A stretch of DNA of 64,000 bases from Bryobacterales bacterium F-183. GTDB taxonomy: Bacteria; Acidobacteriota; Terriglobia; Bryobacterales; Bryobacteraceae. Below, piece after piece: positions 1-9,275 of the stretch. Position 1 is the first letter of the stretch. Every line of letters begins with the position of its first letter. The notes below the pieces were generated by a model. The model saw only the letters and a list, made by a program, of their open reading frames with translations, searched no databases and had not been told where the DNA came from. The DNA lies in assembly GCA_016865505.2 (NCBI GenBank), contig AP025252.1:6118013-6182012 (forward strand), in the 5' to 3' direction. The position numbers and the translations under genes were made by a program.

Positions 1-2
1 TT

Positions 3-1040
3 GCGGCCTGTAACAGGCTGGCGTTTGACGGTCCCTTGGGCGTCGCACTGGGAACATCCCTCGCCACACTAACGCCGGAACATCAGGTGACGGTGCTGGA
101 CACTATTGTGCGGCGCAAGGTGCCGGCGCATGGCCTGGTTCGCCTGCTCCTGCAGTTGGCGGAAGCAACTTTTGACGACAAGGTGCGGCAGCGCGCCATT
201 TTGGTGTTGTGCCGCGAGATGAGTTACGAAACGGCGATGGCGGTGATTCCCTATGCAATGGAAGACACCAGCATCACCGCGGATTTATTGCGGTCCGGCA
301 TGCCGCCGGAGGCTCTGGCGGTGTTCGGGGAACGGCTGGTGGACGCAAGCAAGTTCGGCGAATCGACCTGGGGCTTAAATGCCGCGGCGGAGCCCGGGCG
401 GATGCCGGAGCATTTTGTCCCTGCGGTGTACACGGGGGCAAAAGACAACCGCACCAAGCGCGAACTGATCCGCTTTGCGGAGTTGCAGGCGCGGGCTCGG
501 GACATGGATTGCCCTCTGCTGGCGAACTTTCTGGCGGAGCGATGCTTTGTCGAACCGCCAGGGGAGTTGCAGCACGAGGCATGGTCGACGATGTACCGCG
601 TGCAGCGGCACAAATCCCATCAGGCGGTATGCCCATTCCGATTGGCGACGCCGGTGGTGGAAGAAGTGTTCGGATCGATGGACCGGTTCCTTGGCTTGCT
701 TTGCCCCTTCCTGGAGCAAAGAGACTGGCGCAAGGACGTGATCATCTTCGATCCGGTGGGACACTTCATCCGGTACGTGGACGAGGCGGTGTATCCGGCG
801 ATCTGCGCGTCCCGCCATGCAGACCAGTACATCGCGGCGATTGTGAGCCTGCTGGATGATCCCGATCTGTATTCGATTGCGCGGCATAACGCGATGTACC
901 CGCTGATCGGCATCGGCGAGCACTGCCCGGCGCGACGGCAGGAGATTATCCAACTGCTCGAACAGATCGTGGCAAGGCATCGCGATCTGGAGGGTAGTAT
1001 CGAATACGCACTGCGACGGCTGCGCGGGGAATTGGGATAA
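3..1040 (+). CDS. Unknown protein, 5'-truncated by the window edge
   Basis: The reading frame is open from base 3 to the TAA at 1038-1040, so the gene most likely begins before the window; a TTG at 36 is the first internal start-like codon but has no ribosome site. The visible part is about 345 residues, soluble, without signal peptide or membrane segment. It is rich in amphipathic helices, which suggests an alpha-solenoid (HEAT/ARM-like) fold, but I cannot pick out a clean repeat. I recognise no catalytic motif and no family. It is followed after 69 bp by another plus-strand gene. No function is assigned. Confidence 0.6.
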   Translation, partial: AACNRLAFDGPLGVALGTSLATLTPEHQVTVLDTIVRRKVPAHGLVRLLLQLAEATFDDKVRQRAILVLCREMSYETAMAVIPYAMEDTSITADLLRSGMPPEALAVFGERLVDASKFGESTWGLNAAAEPGRMPEHFVPAVYTGAKDNRTKRELIRFAELQARARDMDCPLLANFLAERCFVEPPGELQHEAWSTMYRVQRHKSHQAVCPFRLATPVVEEVFGSMDRFLGLLCPFLEQRDWRKDVIIFDPVGHFIRYVDEAVYPAICASRHADQYIAAIVSLLDDPDLYSIARHNAMYPLIGIGEHCPARRQEIIQLLEQIVARHRDLEGSIEYALRRLRGELG

Positions 1041-1109
1041 TCAAGACAGTAGCGAAAACACCTGCCAACTTTTTAGAAGTGGTGCGCGTCTGTTTACTTG
1101 TAGTCCAAA

Positions 1110-1988
1110 ATGCCCATGAAGTTTTCCCTCGTTTTCTTCGCCGCATTTTCGCTTTTGGGACAGGATCTTTTCGACAAAGCTCCGCCAGATGTGGATGAGG
1201 CTCTGCGCCAGCGCGTGAAGGAGTTTTACCAGTGCCATGTGGATGGTACGTTCCGCAAGGCCGAAAAGTACGTGGCTGAAGAGAGCCAGGAATTCTTCTA
1301 TCAGGTGCAAAAGCAGCGTTACGAAAGCTGCGAGACCCTAAAGATCGCCTATACCGCGGAGTTCACCAAAGCGACCGTCACGCAGGTTTGCAAGGGCAAG
1401 TGGAACATTGGCGGCAACGACATGAACGTCTCGATGCCGCTGAGTTCGCAGTGGGTACGCAACAAAGACAACGGCCAGTGGTTCTGGATTCACCTGCAGG
1501 CGCAGGAAGTGGATTCGCCCTGGGGCCGCATGAAGTACGACGCGGCGTTGAAGTCCCCCGACGGTACGCCGGGCACGGGTGCGCAGATTGGCGGTCCGGT
1601 ACTGGGCACGATGAAGATCCCCACCGACATCAAGGCGGCCAACGAGATGTTGGCCAAGCAGGTGACCGTCGACAAGGAAAAGATCCAGCTTTCGAGCTTT
1701 GAGAAGTCTTCCGACAAGATCACCGTGGTCAACAATTCCGGCGGCAAGGTGAAGGTGAAGTTCGAGTATGAAGCCGTTGTGCCCGGCTTTACCGCCAAGT
1801 TCGACAAGGAAGAGCTGAATCCGGGCGAAACGGCAATTCTCTCCCTCCATATGAACCCGAAGGATCGCGTGGCAAAGCCGACGATTCAGGGTCGCCTCTT
1901 GGTGGAATCTTTGCTGCAGCAGTTCCCCGTCACCATCACCTTTGCGGTTCCGCCAGAGGTGGAAAAGATGCTTCCCAAGAAGAAGTAG
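1110..1988 (+). CDS. Secreted protein of unknown function with a DUF1573-like C-terminal domain
   Basis: A 292-residue protein. The N-terminus (MKFSLVFFAAFSLLG) looks like a signal peptide, so export is likely; translation may start at the ATG at 1110 or the ATG at 1116, and no clear ribosome site separates them. Residues ~25-110 form a small alpha/beta region with several aromatics. Residues ~190-285 are a beta-rich module (NNSGGKVKVKFEYE, then LNPGETAILSLHM) resembling DUF1573/Ig-like domains seen in secreted proteins. The C-terminus is a short lysine tail (PKKK). The next gene starts 35 bp downstream, so the two may be co-transcribed. Function unknown. Confidence 0.7.
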   Translation: MPMKFSLVFFAAFSLLGQDLFDKAPPDVDEALRQRVKEFYQCHVDGTFRKAEKYVAEESQEFFYQVQKQRYESCETLKIAYTAEFTKATVTQVCKGKWNIGGNDMNVSMPLSSQWVRNKDNGQWFWIHLQAQEVDSPWGRMKYDAALKSPDGTPGTGAQIGGPVLGTMKIPTDIKAANEMLAKQVTVDKEKIQLSSFEKSSDKITVVNNSGGKVKVKFEYEAVVPGFTAKFDKEELNPGETAILSLHMNPKDRVAKPTIQGRLLVESLLQQFPVTITFAVPPEVEKMLPKKK

Positions 1989-2023
1989 CGAAAGCGCTTG
2001 CGATACACTGGGCTGCGAGTTCA

Positions 2024-3199
2024 ATGAACAAGCAGCCCTTTTTCGTTTTCGCGCTCACCTCCGTTGCGATGAGCGTTGCGTTCGCGCAAAAGCCCGCCAT
2101 CAACCTTCCCGCGCCGTACCACACGCCGAACAATGCGAACGGTCCTAAAGTCGTTCCCAAGATCGACGGCCTGAAGCTCACGGTACCGGCCGGCTTCGAG
2201 GTGGAAGAGTACGTGACCTCCGGCTTCAAGAAGCCGCGGATCATGCTGGCGCTCGCCGATGGCAGCGTTCTGGTGTCTGACGCTGTCGCAAAAGGTTCCG
2301 TGATGCTGGTGGGTGCCGACCGGTCGGTCAAGCCGCTTCTGGAAAACCTCGACCGCCCGTCCGGTCTGGCTTGGCACAAAGGTTATCTGTACGTCTCCGA
2401 GGCGACCTCCATCAAGCGGTACACGTTCAACCCCGCGACCAAGGCCATCGGTGCCGGTGAGCAGATCATTTCGCTGACTGGCTATGAAAAGGGCCACTGG
2501 ATGCGCGGCCTCGCGTTCGACAAGGCCGGCAAACTGTATGTGTCGATTGGGTCGGGGTCCAATGTAGATGCCGGCGATCCGAAAGATCGCGCAGCGGTGA
2601 ATGTGTACAACGCCGATGGTTCGGGCCACGAGATCGTCGCGGGTGGACTTCGCAACCCCGTGAACATTCGCTTCCAGCCGGAATCCGGCAAGTTGTGGAC
2701 CACCGTGCAAGAGCGTGACGGCTTGGGCGACGACCTGGTGCCGGACTTCTTTACGGAAGTGAAAAAGGGCGAATTCTACGGCTGGCCGTACGCCTACATC
2801 GGGCCCAACGAAGAACCCCGCCGCAAAGGCGAAGCGCCGGAGTTGGTGAAGAAGACGATCGCGCCGGACGTCGTGCTGCCCGCACACGTAGCCGTGATGG
2901 ACTTTGTGTTCTATACGGGCAAGGCGTTCCCTTCGAAGTACAAGAACGGGGCGTTTTTGGCGTACCGCGGGTCCAACAACCGTGCGAAGCGCGTGGGCTA
3001 TTCGATCAACTTCATTCCGTTTAAGAACGGCCGTCCCGCGGGTCCGCCGGAGACCTTCCTGTCCGGTTGGATGAAGGGCGAGGACGAAAAGGAAGTTTGG
3101 GGCCGCCCGGTGGGGATCGCGCAGATGGCCGATGGTAGCCTCCTCATCAGCGAGGACGCCAATAATCGCATCTGGCGCGTGAAGTACGCCAAGAAGTAA
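2024..3199 (+). CDS. Secreted PQQ-type glucose/sorbosone dehydrogenase-like beta-propeller protein
   Basis: A 391-residue protein with a signal peptide (MNKQPFFVFALTSVAMSVAFAQ). The mature part has the blade pattern of the glucose/sorbosone dehydrogenase family: FEVEEYVTSGFKKPRIMLAL, RPSGLAWHKGYLYVSE, RGLAFDKAGKLYVSIGSGSN, GGLRNPVNIRF, and a closing blade LLISEDANNRIWRVKY. Family members are periplasmic six-bladed propellers that bind PQQ and calcium and oxidise sugars or aldoses; many acidobacterial homologues have no known substrate. The GSGSNVDAG and GLRNPVN segments are the usual conserved family stretches. Its stop directly abuts the stop of the convergent receiver gene. Confidence 0.85.
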   Translation: MNKQPFFVFALTSVAMSVAFAQKPAINLPAPYHTPNNANGPKVVPKIDGLKLTVPAGFEVEEYVTSGFKKPRIMLALADGSVLVSDAVAKGSVMLVGADRSVKPLLENLDRPSGLAWHKGYLYVSEATSIKRYTFNPATKAIGAGEQIISLTGYEKGHWMRGLAFDKAGKLYVSIGSGSNVDAGDPKDRAAVNVYNADGSGHEIVAGGLRNPVNIRFQPESGKLWTTVQERDGLGDDLVPDFFTEVKKGEFYGWPYAYIGPNEEPRRKGEAPELVKKTIAPDVVLPAHVAVMDFVFYTGKAFPSKYKNGAFLAYRGSNNRAKRVGYSINFIPFKNGRPAGPPETFLSGWMKGEDEKEVWGRPVGIAQMADGSLLISEDANNRIWRVKYAKK

Positions 3200-3646
3200 C
3201 TAAAGGGTGATGAGGCCGCGCTCGGCGACCACTTCCCGCACCAGCAACCCAAGCCGGAGATACTCATTGAGGTCCGACGGCTTGCGGAAGTAGCGGGAGG
3301 CGCCGAGTTCGGCCGCCCGTTCCCGATCCTTGGGGGCGTTCGAAGAAGTGACGATGATGGCCGGCGTATCGCCACAGCAAGGGTGCGCGCGGAACATGGC
3401 CAGCAGTTGATCGCCGTCGCACTTTGGCAAATTCAGGTCCAGCAACAGGATGTCGGGACGTTCGGATTCGGGCAACGATTCGAGCGAGTCGAGATACTGC
3501 TTGGCTTCCGCACCGTCGGAGGCATGAACGAGCGTATGTTCGACCTTGTATTCACGTAGCGCTTCGTGGATCAATACCACGTCACCCGGATTGTCTTCGG
3601 CCAGAAAAATCCGGATCGGTCTGCGCAATGGACTCATCCCTGACAC
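3200..3646 (-). CDS. Single-domain response regulator (Rcp1-like receiver)
   Basis: A 148-residue stand-alone receiver. The acidic pocket is AEDNPGD near the N-terminus, the phospho-acceptor aspartate lies in DILLLDLNLP, the switch threonine/serine region is IIVTSSNAPKDRE, and the lysine is in SRYFRKPSDL. There is no output domain, as in Rcp1/CheY-type partners of bacteriophytochrome-like kinases. The GTG at 3646 directly follows the kinase TAG and has a GAGGGGG ribosome site six bases upstream; an ATG at 3637 is the alternative. It should accept phosphate from the kinase encoded immediately upstream. Confidence 0.9.
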   Translation of the reverse strand: MSGMSPLRRPIRIFLAEDNPGDVVLIHEALREYKVEHTLVHASDGAEAKQYLDSLESLPESERPDILLLDLNLPKCDGDQLLAMFRAHPCCGDTPAIIVTSSNAPKDRERAAELGASRYFRKPSDLNEYLRLGLLVREVVAERGLITL

Positions 3647-6020
3647 CTATGCCCCCTCGACGACCGGAAGCTCAATGTGGAACGTCGAACCGACGCCGGG
3701 TTGCGACTCGGCCCAAATGCGGCCATGGAACCGCTCCACGATTCGCCTGCAAATGGCAAGCCCAAGTCCGGTACCCGGGTAGTCGTCGCGATGTAAACGT
3801 TTGAACAAACCAAAAATACGTTCTGCCTGATCCTGCTCGAAGCCGATCCCATTGTCCTTTACCCTTATATCCCACTTCGCGCTTCGCTGCAGTACAGTGA
3901 TGCAAATTTCCGGAGTAACGTCCGGTTTCCGATACTTCAAAGCGTTTGACAGCAAGTTTTGAAAGACGTGTCCAAATTGACCTTCGTCGCCAAGAACCAC
4001 AGGCATCCGGTCTGGAACCAATACATTTGCGCCAGTCTCTTTCACTCGCCCATGCACGTTTGATAAGGCTTGTTGCACGCTGTGGGCCAAATTGGCGCGG
4101 GTCATTACCTGCTCATTCGCGGCGTGCGTTACCTGTGAGTACGTCAGTAAGTCTCGAATCAACTCCTCCATTCTGTGAACGCCGGACGAGATATATCTCG
4201 CAAAATCTGCAAATTCCTGCGTTTCGGAATGGCCCAGGCGTTTGAGCAAGAGCTGGGAATAGATGTTGATCATGCGCAGCGGTTCCTGCAGGTCATGACT
4301 CGCAACATAGGCAAACTCTTCGAGTTCCTCGTTCGCCCGGCGCAAATCATCTTCGATCTGCATTTGGCCGTCAATATCCGTATTGGTGCCGAACCAGCGG
4401 ATGATGCGATTGCCCGGGTCGAGCACGGGGGATACGCGTGTTAAGAACAGCCGGGTAGAACCGTCAGCAGCCCGTATGGGAAAAACTGACTCGAACGGTT
4501 TACCGGCACTGAGAGATTTTCTCCACTCCGGATCGTTCGGCGCCTGACTTCCCCACCCTTCAAAATCTCCCAATTGGCGGGTCCCTGCGTAGTCCCGCCA
4601 GCGCTGGTTGTACCAAAAGATGCGGCCGTCGGCGTGCGCCATCCAGGCAAGGTTGGGCATACCATCGGCCAGTGTGCGAAATCGGGATTCGCTTTCCTGC
4701 AGTTCCGTCTCTGCGCGGGCCCGCTGGATGTACGCCCAGCAACGGTCGCTAAGGGTGGAAAGAAGTTCGATCTCGGACGCATGCCAGTTGTGCGACTCGG
4801 CGGTGTGGACGGCAAGAAGCGCAACCAGACGGCCCTTGTCGAGGATCGGGGACACGATGGCCGCGCCGATGCCGGCCTTCTGAAATCCCAGAAGTCCATC
4901 CGTGCCCGCGAACTCGTGCTGCGCATCCTGCACCACAAGCGGCTGTCCGGATTGCAACAGACGGATCGTACGGGAACCGAAATCCGGCAGCCAGTACACA
5001 TTGCGCGAGGACGAGCCATCCAAACGCAAGGAGTACTTGATGCGGATCGTGCTGCCGTCGGGCTCCACTTCCGCAAAGCTGCAGCGGGGGACGTGGAGTT
5101 CCGCGGCGGTCATGTCGATGATCAGGCGAATGACATCCGCAGGGTCGCTGAGGCGGCGTACGGCTTCGCTGAGTTCGTGGAGAAAGCGAAGGCGGTTGGT
5201 ACGTTCCCGGGCCGTTTGCTCAGCCAGTTTCCGTTCCGTGATGTCGTTGGCCACGGACACAAAACCGCGCACCTCGCCGCTATCCGCGACGTCGGGCGCC
5301 AAAAGTACGCTCATGTCGCGAATGTCACCGCGATGATTCGCCAGGCGGGTTTCGTAGTTGACGTGCTGCCCGGAAAGAGCCTTTCCGATGTAAGCGCGTG
5401 CCAGCGAGACCCGCTCCTCGCCGCGCACCTCAATCAGCGGCTTGCCGACCACATCTCCGGCGGACATCCGGAACCAGTCCAGGTACGTACGGTTGACCCG
5501 ACGGAAGATCAGGTCGCGATCGACGTAGGCGATCAGCGCGGGTACGTTGTCCGCGATGATCTGTAGTTCCGCTTCGCGCTTACGTACCTCGTACTGTTTG
5601 CGGCGGGCACGTAGCGCGGTGTGGGCCGCGCTGAGCAAGGTGTCGGTGCGGGCGGGACGTTCGAGCAGGGCGACGCCACCAAGAGCATCGAGCCGAGCGA
5701 GGCGCTCATGCAGCGCCAGCGAAGGTTCACCACGGATAGTGAGCACCGTAATCGGTAAGCCGGCCCATGCGCCGGGCTGCGCGAGCACTTGCCGCAGCTT
5801 TTGGATGGCCTGGCCGGAGAGCGCTTCTTCCGCAATGAAGGCAGCGCCCGCACCGCGCTGTACCTCTTCGAGCAACGCATCGACCGACGGAACACACGAT
5901 GGCCGGTAGATGGCCGCGCGCAAATACTTCGCGAATCAGCATACCGTCGCGACCAACAGGAGCGTGAATGAGAATCAGCGAGTCGCGATCATGCACCAAA
6001 ACGTGGTTGTACGAGGTCAT
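3647..6020 (-). CDS. PAS/GAF sensor histidine kinase with an apparent one-base frameshift near the 5' end
   Basis: From 5923 down the frame encodes about 758 residues: the rest of an N-terminal receiver-like domain, a PAS domain (~120-240), a GAF domain (~250-410), a second PAS (~415-530) and a kinase core with H-box ASHDLQEPLR, N-box FQNLLSNALKY and G-boxes DNGIGF and GTGLGLAICRRI. This is the bacteriophytochrome-like HWE/HisKA type seen with Rcp1 receivers. The true start is probably the ATG at 6020 (AAGGA upstream): it encodes MTSYNHVLVHDRDSLILIH..., the missing beginning of the receiver-like domain, in a different frame. Removing one base at about 5891-5892 joins the frames through IVC-PSVDALLEEV. 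As given the gene is split; it could be a sequencing error or a real mutation. Confidence 0.85.
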
Positions 6021-7503
6021 TGGGGATGTCCTTTTCGTTGCCAGTGGATGCCGCATAGGTGGGAATGCCGGATAGCACTCCTTGGAAGTCACGAAGCGAC
6101 TCACCCACTCGTATGCCTCCGTCGGCAAAGGTCAGTTCCCGGATACTGCGTTCATGGGGGCCGCTGCGTTTTTTCACAACAGAAATCGCCTGCCGCACGG
6201 CGCCGCGATGCTCAAAATAACGGAGCAGCAGGATCGTGTCAGACAGGTAGCTCACGTCGACGGGTGTGACCATGCCGCTCCCCAAAATGCCGTATTGGGC
6301 CAGGATCAGAATGGTGACGACACCGCAGTTGTTCAGGTAGGACAGGAGTTCGCGGAGTTGGATGTCCAGGTGGCGTTCTCCAGGCATTGCCGCGAGCAAA
6401 CCGTTGATGCTATCCAGCACCAGAACGCTTGTTTTGCGCGCTTCCACCTGCTCTCGAATGTTTTGTACGAAGTGACCTGGCGATAACTCTGCGGGGTCTA
6501 CAAACTCCACTTGCAGGTTGCCGGTCTTCTGAAGGGCTGGAAGATCCACACCCAGCGAAAGAGAGCGCTCGGACAACGTACCGTAGCCTTCATCGAAGGT
6601 GATGAACATCGCATGTCCACCAGCACGGGCAGCGTTACCTGCATACTGCATGCCGATGGAGCTTTTGCCGGCACCTGCCGGACCGACAAGCAGCGTGCTC
6701 GTGCCTCGGTTGAGTCCCCCACCGAGCAGGCTGTCGAGGTGTGGAATCCCGCTGGTGATCATTTCCGGATCGAAACGTGTGTGGTGCTGATTGGCCACCA
6801 GACGCGGATACACAGCAATGCCCCCGGTACGGATGTCGTAGTCATGGAATCCGTCTCGATACGGTACGCCGCGCAGCTTCATGATTTCCAGACGCCGCCG
6901 CTTGGTGCCGTATTCGCGAGGCAGATTTTCGAGCCGCAAAACACCGTGGACGATGCTCTGTACATCGCGTTCTACTTCGGTCGCCGTATGGTCGTCGAGC
7001 AGCAGGACCGTAGTATCGCGCCCTGCAAAGTACTGCTTTAGGGCCAGCAACTGGCGGCGGAAGCGGAGCGATTCCCGCGCAAGCAGCCAGAGTTCGGACA
7101 ACGAGTCAAAGACCACGCGGCTAGGCTGTACTGCCTCAATGCGCGACAGGATGGCCTTGATGGTGTGAGACATCTCCACCTCGCCCGGGTACAGCACCGT
7201 GTACTGCTGTTCCACCTGCAGGCTTTCTTCCATGGGCAGAAGTTCGAAAATCTCGATGCCATCCATGTTCCAGCCATGGGAATGAGCAACTTGGTGGAGT
7301 TCGCGATCGGACTCCGAGAGCGTGATGTACAACACGCGTTCACCGCGGTTGCGGCCATCGATTAGAAATTGAAGCCCGAGCGTTGTTTTTCCTGCGCCGG
7401 GGTCGCCACTGGCGACATAGACGTGTCCGGCCGGCCAGCCACCAGCAAGGACATGATCCAGGCCCGGCACACCGGTGGAAACTGTAGGGGGCGCATCCGC
7501 CAT
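5989..7503 (-). CDS. KaiC/RAD55-like two-domain ATPase
   Basis: About 504 residues with two RecA-like halves. The first P-loop is GDPGAGKTTLGLQFL (~residue 35), the second GPAGAGKSSIGMQYA (~275). Both halves carry the KaiC-family opening STGVPGLDHVLAGG / TSGIPHLDSLLGGG and Walker B strands VVFDSLSELWLL and VLVLDSINGLL. Without a partner kaiA/kaiB nearby it is a KaiC-like signalling ATPase rather than a clock component. I chose the ATG at 7503 (GAAAGGA upstream); ATG 7515 and a start at 7530 are also in frame. The last 32 bp overlap the start of the histidine kinase gene, so the two are probably translationally coupled. Confidence 0.88.
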   Translation of the reverse strand: MADAPPTVSTGVPGLDHVLAGGWPAGHVYVASGDPGAGKTTLGLQFLIDGRNRGERVLYITLSESDRELHQVAHSHGWNMDGIEIFELLPMEESLQVEQQYTVLYPGEVEMSHTIKAILSRIEAVQPSRVVFDSLSELWLLARESLRFRRQLLALKQYFAGRDTTVLLLDDHTATEVERDVQSIVHGVLRLENLPREYGTKRRRLEIMKLRGVPYRDGFHDYDIRTGGIAVYPRLVANQHHTRFDPEMITSGIPHLDSLLGGGLNRGTSTLLVGPAGAGKSSIGMQYAGNAARAGGHAMFITFDEGYGTLSERSLSLGVDLPALQKTGNLQVEFVDPAELSPGHFVQNIREQVEARKTSVLVLDSINGLLAAMPGERHLDIQLRELLSYLNNCGVVTILILAQYGILGSGMVTPVDVSYLSDTILLLRYFEHRGAVRQAISVVKKRSGPHERSIRELTFADGGIRVGESLRDFQGVLSGIPTYAASTGNEKDIPNDLVQPRFGA

Positions 7504-7531
7504 GACAAAACGCATCCTTTCCGGCAACAAA

Positions 7532-7567
7532 CAAAAAAAGAGTAGAGGCTGATGAGTGCCTCTACTC
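7532..7567 (-). terminator. Rho-independent terminator of the glpK-glpD-pgi operon
   Basis: A perfect 10-bp inverted repeat (7540-7549 with 7558-7567, GAGTAGAGGC and its complement) around an 8-base loop. On the minus strand it is followed by seven T residues (complement of 7533-7539). It lies 76 bp after the pgi stop and just upstream of the KaiC-like gene, insulating the two minus-strand operons. Confidence 0.88.
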
Positions 7568-7643
7568 CCTTTTGAGTCTTTGGATGGTCTTGCGTTTCAC
7601 TGCGCGAAAGGCAAAATTTGCCGGTCGCGGCGAAACAAATGGC

Positions 7644-9275
7644 TTACTTGTAGAGTGCCTTTGTGACCGCACCACGGAGCTTCATGAGGCCCGTGCGTAC
7701 GTCCGATCCCAGGTGGATGCGCAGTGCCCGGCGATTGCGTTCAACCAGTACCTCAAGGTCGCCCCGAGCCTGTGCTGCTTTCACCACGCCGAAACTGTAA
7801 CGAGCGCCGGGTACGGCAAGATCGGCCGCATCGTCACAGGTGATCTGCAGGAATACGCCGCTGTTCGGCCCGCCTTTGTACGCCTGCCCCGTGGAGTGCA
7901 GGAAGCGCGGCCCAAAACCGAGGCAGGTGGCCACCTTACGGCTGTCCCGAACCATGGACCGGATGGACTGCAGCGCGACCTCTGTACTTTCGTTCATTTC
8001 GATGTAGCCGAGGACAGCGAAATAGTCACCCGGCTGCAGGGTGGCAAGCAACTGCTTGATCTTATCCGAAGCATCCGCATCGCTGATGAGGACCGGGGTT
8101 TCCGCAGGCAGCGAGCCTTTTTCCTCATACTCAGACGTCAGCTTCTTCGTCGCGATCTTGCTGGCTTCGACGTCCGGCTGATCGAACGGGTTGATGCCGA
8201 TGATCGAGCCTGCAACAGCCGTCGCGATTTCCCAGCGCAGGAACTCCGCACCAAGCTGATACTCGTCCTGCAAAGTGATCTTGATCACCGGGTGACCGGC
8301 TTCTTCTAGTGCCGAGATCGCCACTTCATGCGCATTCTCGACGGCGCCCTGCAGGCGGATGTAGACGAAGACGCGATCGTTGCCGTACAGATGCGGCGGC
8401 GCGAGCGGTTCGCGATCCACCGGGATAATACCCTTGCCGTTCTTGCCGGTCGATTCGGCGATCAACTGTTCCAGCCATGCGCCGAGGTCGAAGATACCGG
8501 GCGACGTCACGATGGTGAGCTTGTCGCGGCCGCTGTTGCAGGCCGTGCCGAGGATCGCGCCCAGAGCAACGCCGGGGTTCTTGGCGGGCTCGTTGTGGCA
8601 GTCCCCCACCATCACCTGCGCTTCATGCAGGAAGCGCGGCATGTCCAGGCCCATGGCGGCGGCGGGAGCCATGCCGAAGTTGGACAGCGCAGAGTATCGC
8701 CCGCCGATGGTCTTGTCGCCGTAGAAGATCTTCCAGAAGCCGTCGGCCTCCGCCACCTTCTGCATGTTCGAGCCAGGATCGGTGATGGCGACGAACTGCG
8801 CCGGGTTCTTGACGCGATCAAAAAAGTACTGCTTGAAGATGTTGGGTTCGAGGGTCGAGCCGGACTTGCTGGAAACGAAAACAAGGGTCTTGTCCAGGTG
8901 GACTTTGTTTTCGAACGTCTTGACCTGCGCCGGATCCGTGGAATCGAGGACGTGCATTTCCGGGAAGCCGGCCTTTTTGCCGAAGGTCATCTTGAGGACT
9001 TCGGGACAAAGCGACGAGCCGCCCATACCAAGCAGCAGGATCTGTTCAAACCCGCGATCCTTTACTTCCTGGGCGAAAGCGGTGAGTTCGGCGACGTTGT
9101 CTACCTGCCGGTCTACGATGTCGAGCCAGCCCAGCCAGTTCTCTTCTCCAGAGTTGGTCCACAGGGTGGGGTCCTTGGCCCAAAGCCGGGCGACCTTACC
9201 ATTCGCGGACCAGTCTTCCAGCGCTGCCTGGAACTTGTCGTTCAGATCCGACGGCAAAGAGTAATCAAGACTCAC
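7644..9275 (-). CDS. pgi: Glucose-6-phosphate isomerase (stand-alone copy of the transaldolase/PGI fusion type)
   Basis: Interconverts glucose-6-phosphate and fructose-6-phosphate. About 543 residues. Sugar-isomerase signatures: LLLGMGGSSLCPEVL (~residue 80), VFVSSKSGSTLEPN (phosphate-binding serines), and ISALEEAGHPVIKI further on. The C-terminal part (HSTGQAYKGGPNSGVFLQIT and the following RGDLEVLVERNRRAL) is characteristic of PGI modules normally fused behind transaldolase; here there is no transaldolase domain. The start is the GTG at 9275, which overlaps the glpD stop (GTGA) and has AGGAGG nine bases upstream; an extension to 9356 would lie inside glpD. Cytoplasmic, last gene of the operon. 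Confidence 0.92.
   Translation of the reverse strand: MSLDYSLPSDLNDKFQAALEDWSANGKVARLWAKDPTLWTNSGEENWLGWLDIVDRQVDNVAELTAFAQEVKDRGFEQILLLGMGGSSLCPEVLKMTFGKKAGFPEMHVLDSTDPAQVKTFENKVHLDKTLVFVSSKSGSTLEPNIFKQYFFDRVKNPAQFVAITDPGSNMQKVAEADGFWKIFYGDKTIGGRYSALSNFGMAPAAAMGLDMPRFLHEAQVMVGDCHNEPAKNPGVALGAILGTACNSGRDKLTIVTSPGIFDLGAWLEQLIAESTGKNGKGIIPVDREPLAPPHLYGNDRVFVYIRLQGAVENAHEVAISALEEAGHPVIKITLQDEYQLGAEFLRWEIATAVAGSIIGINPFDQPDVEASKIATKKLTSEYEEKGSLPAETPVLISDADASDKIKQLLATLQPGDYFAVLGYIEMNESTEVALQSIRSMVRDSRKVATCLGFGPRFLHSTGQAYKGGPNSGVFLQITCDDAADLAVPGARYSFGVVKAAQARGDLEVLVERNRRALRIHLGSDVRTGLMKLRGAVTKALYK

Noticed and set aside
36..1040. A TTG start at base 36 for the first gene
   Set aside because: The frame is open to the window edge and the TTG has no ribosome site; the gene is treated as truncated.
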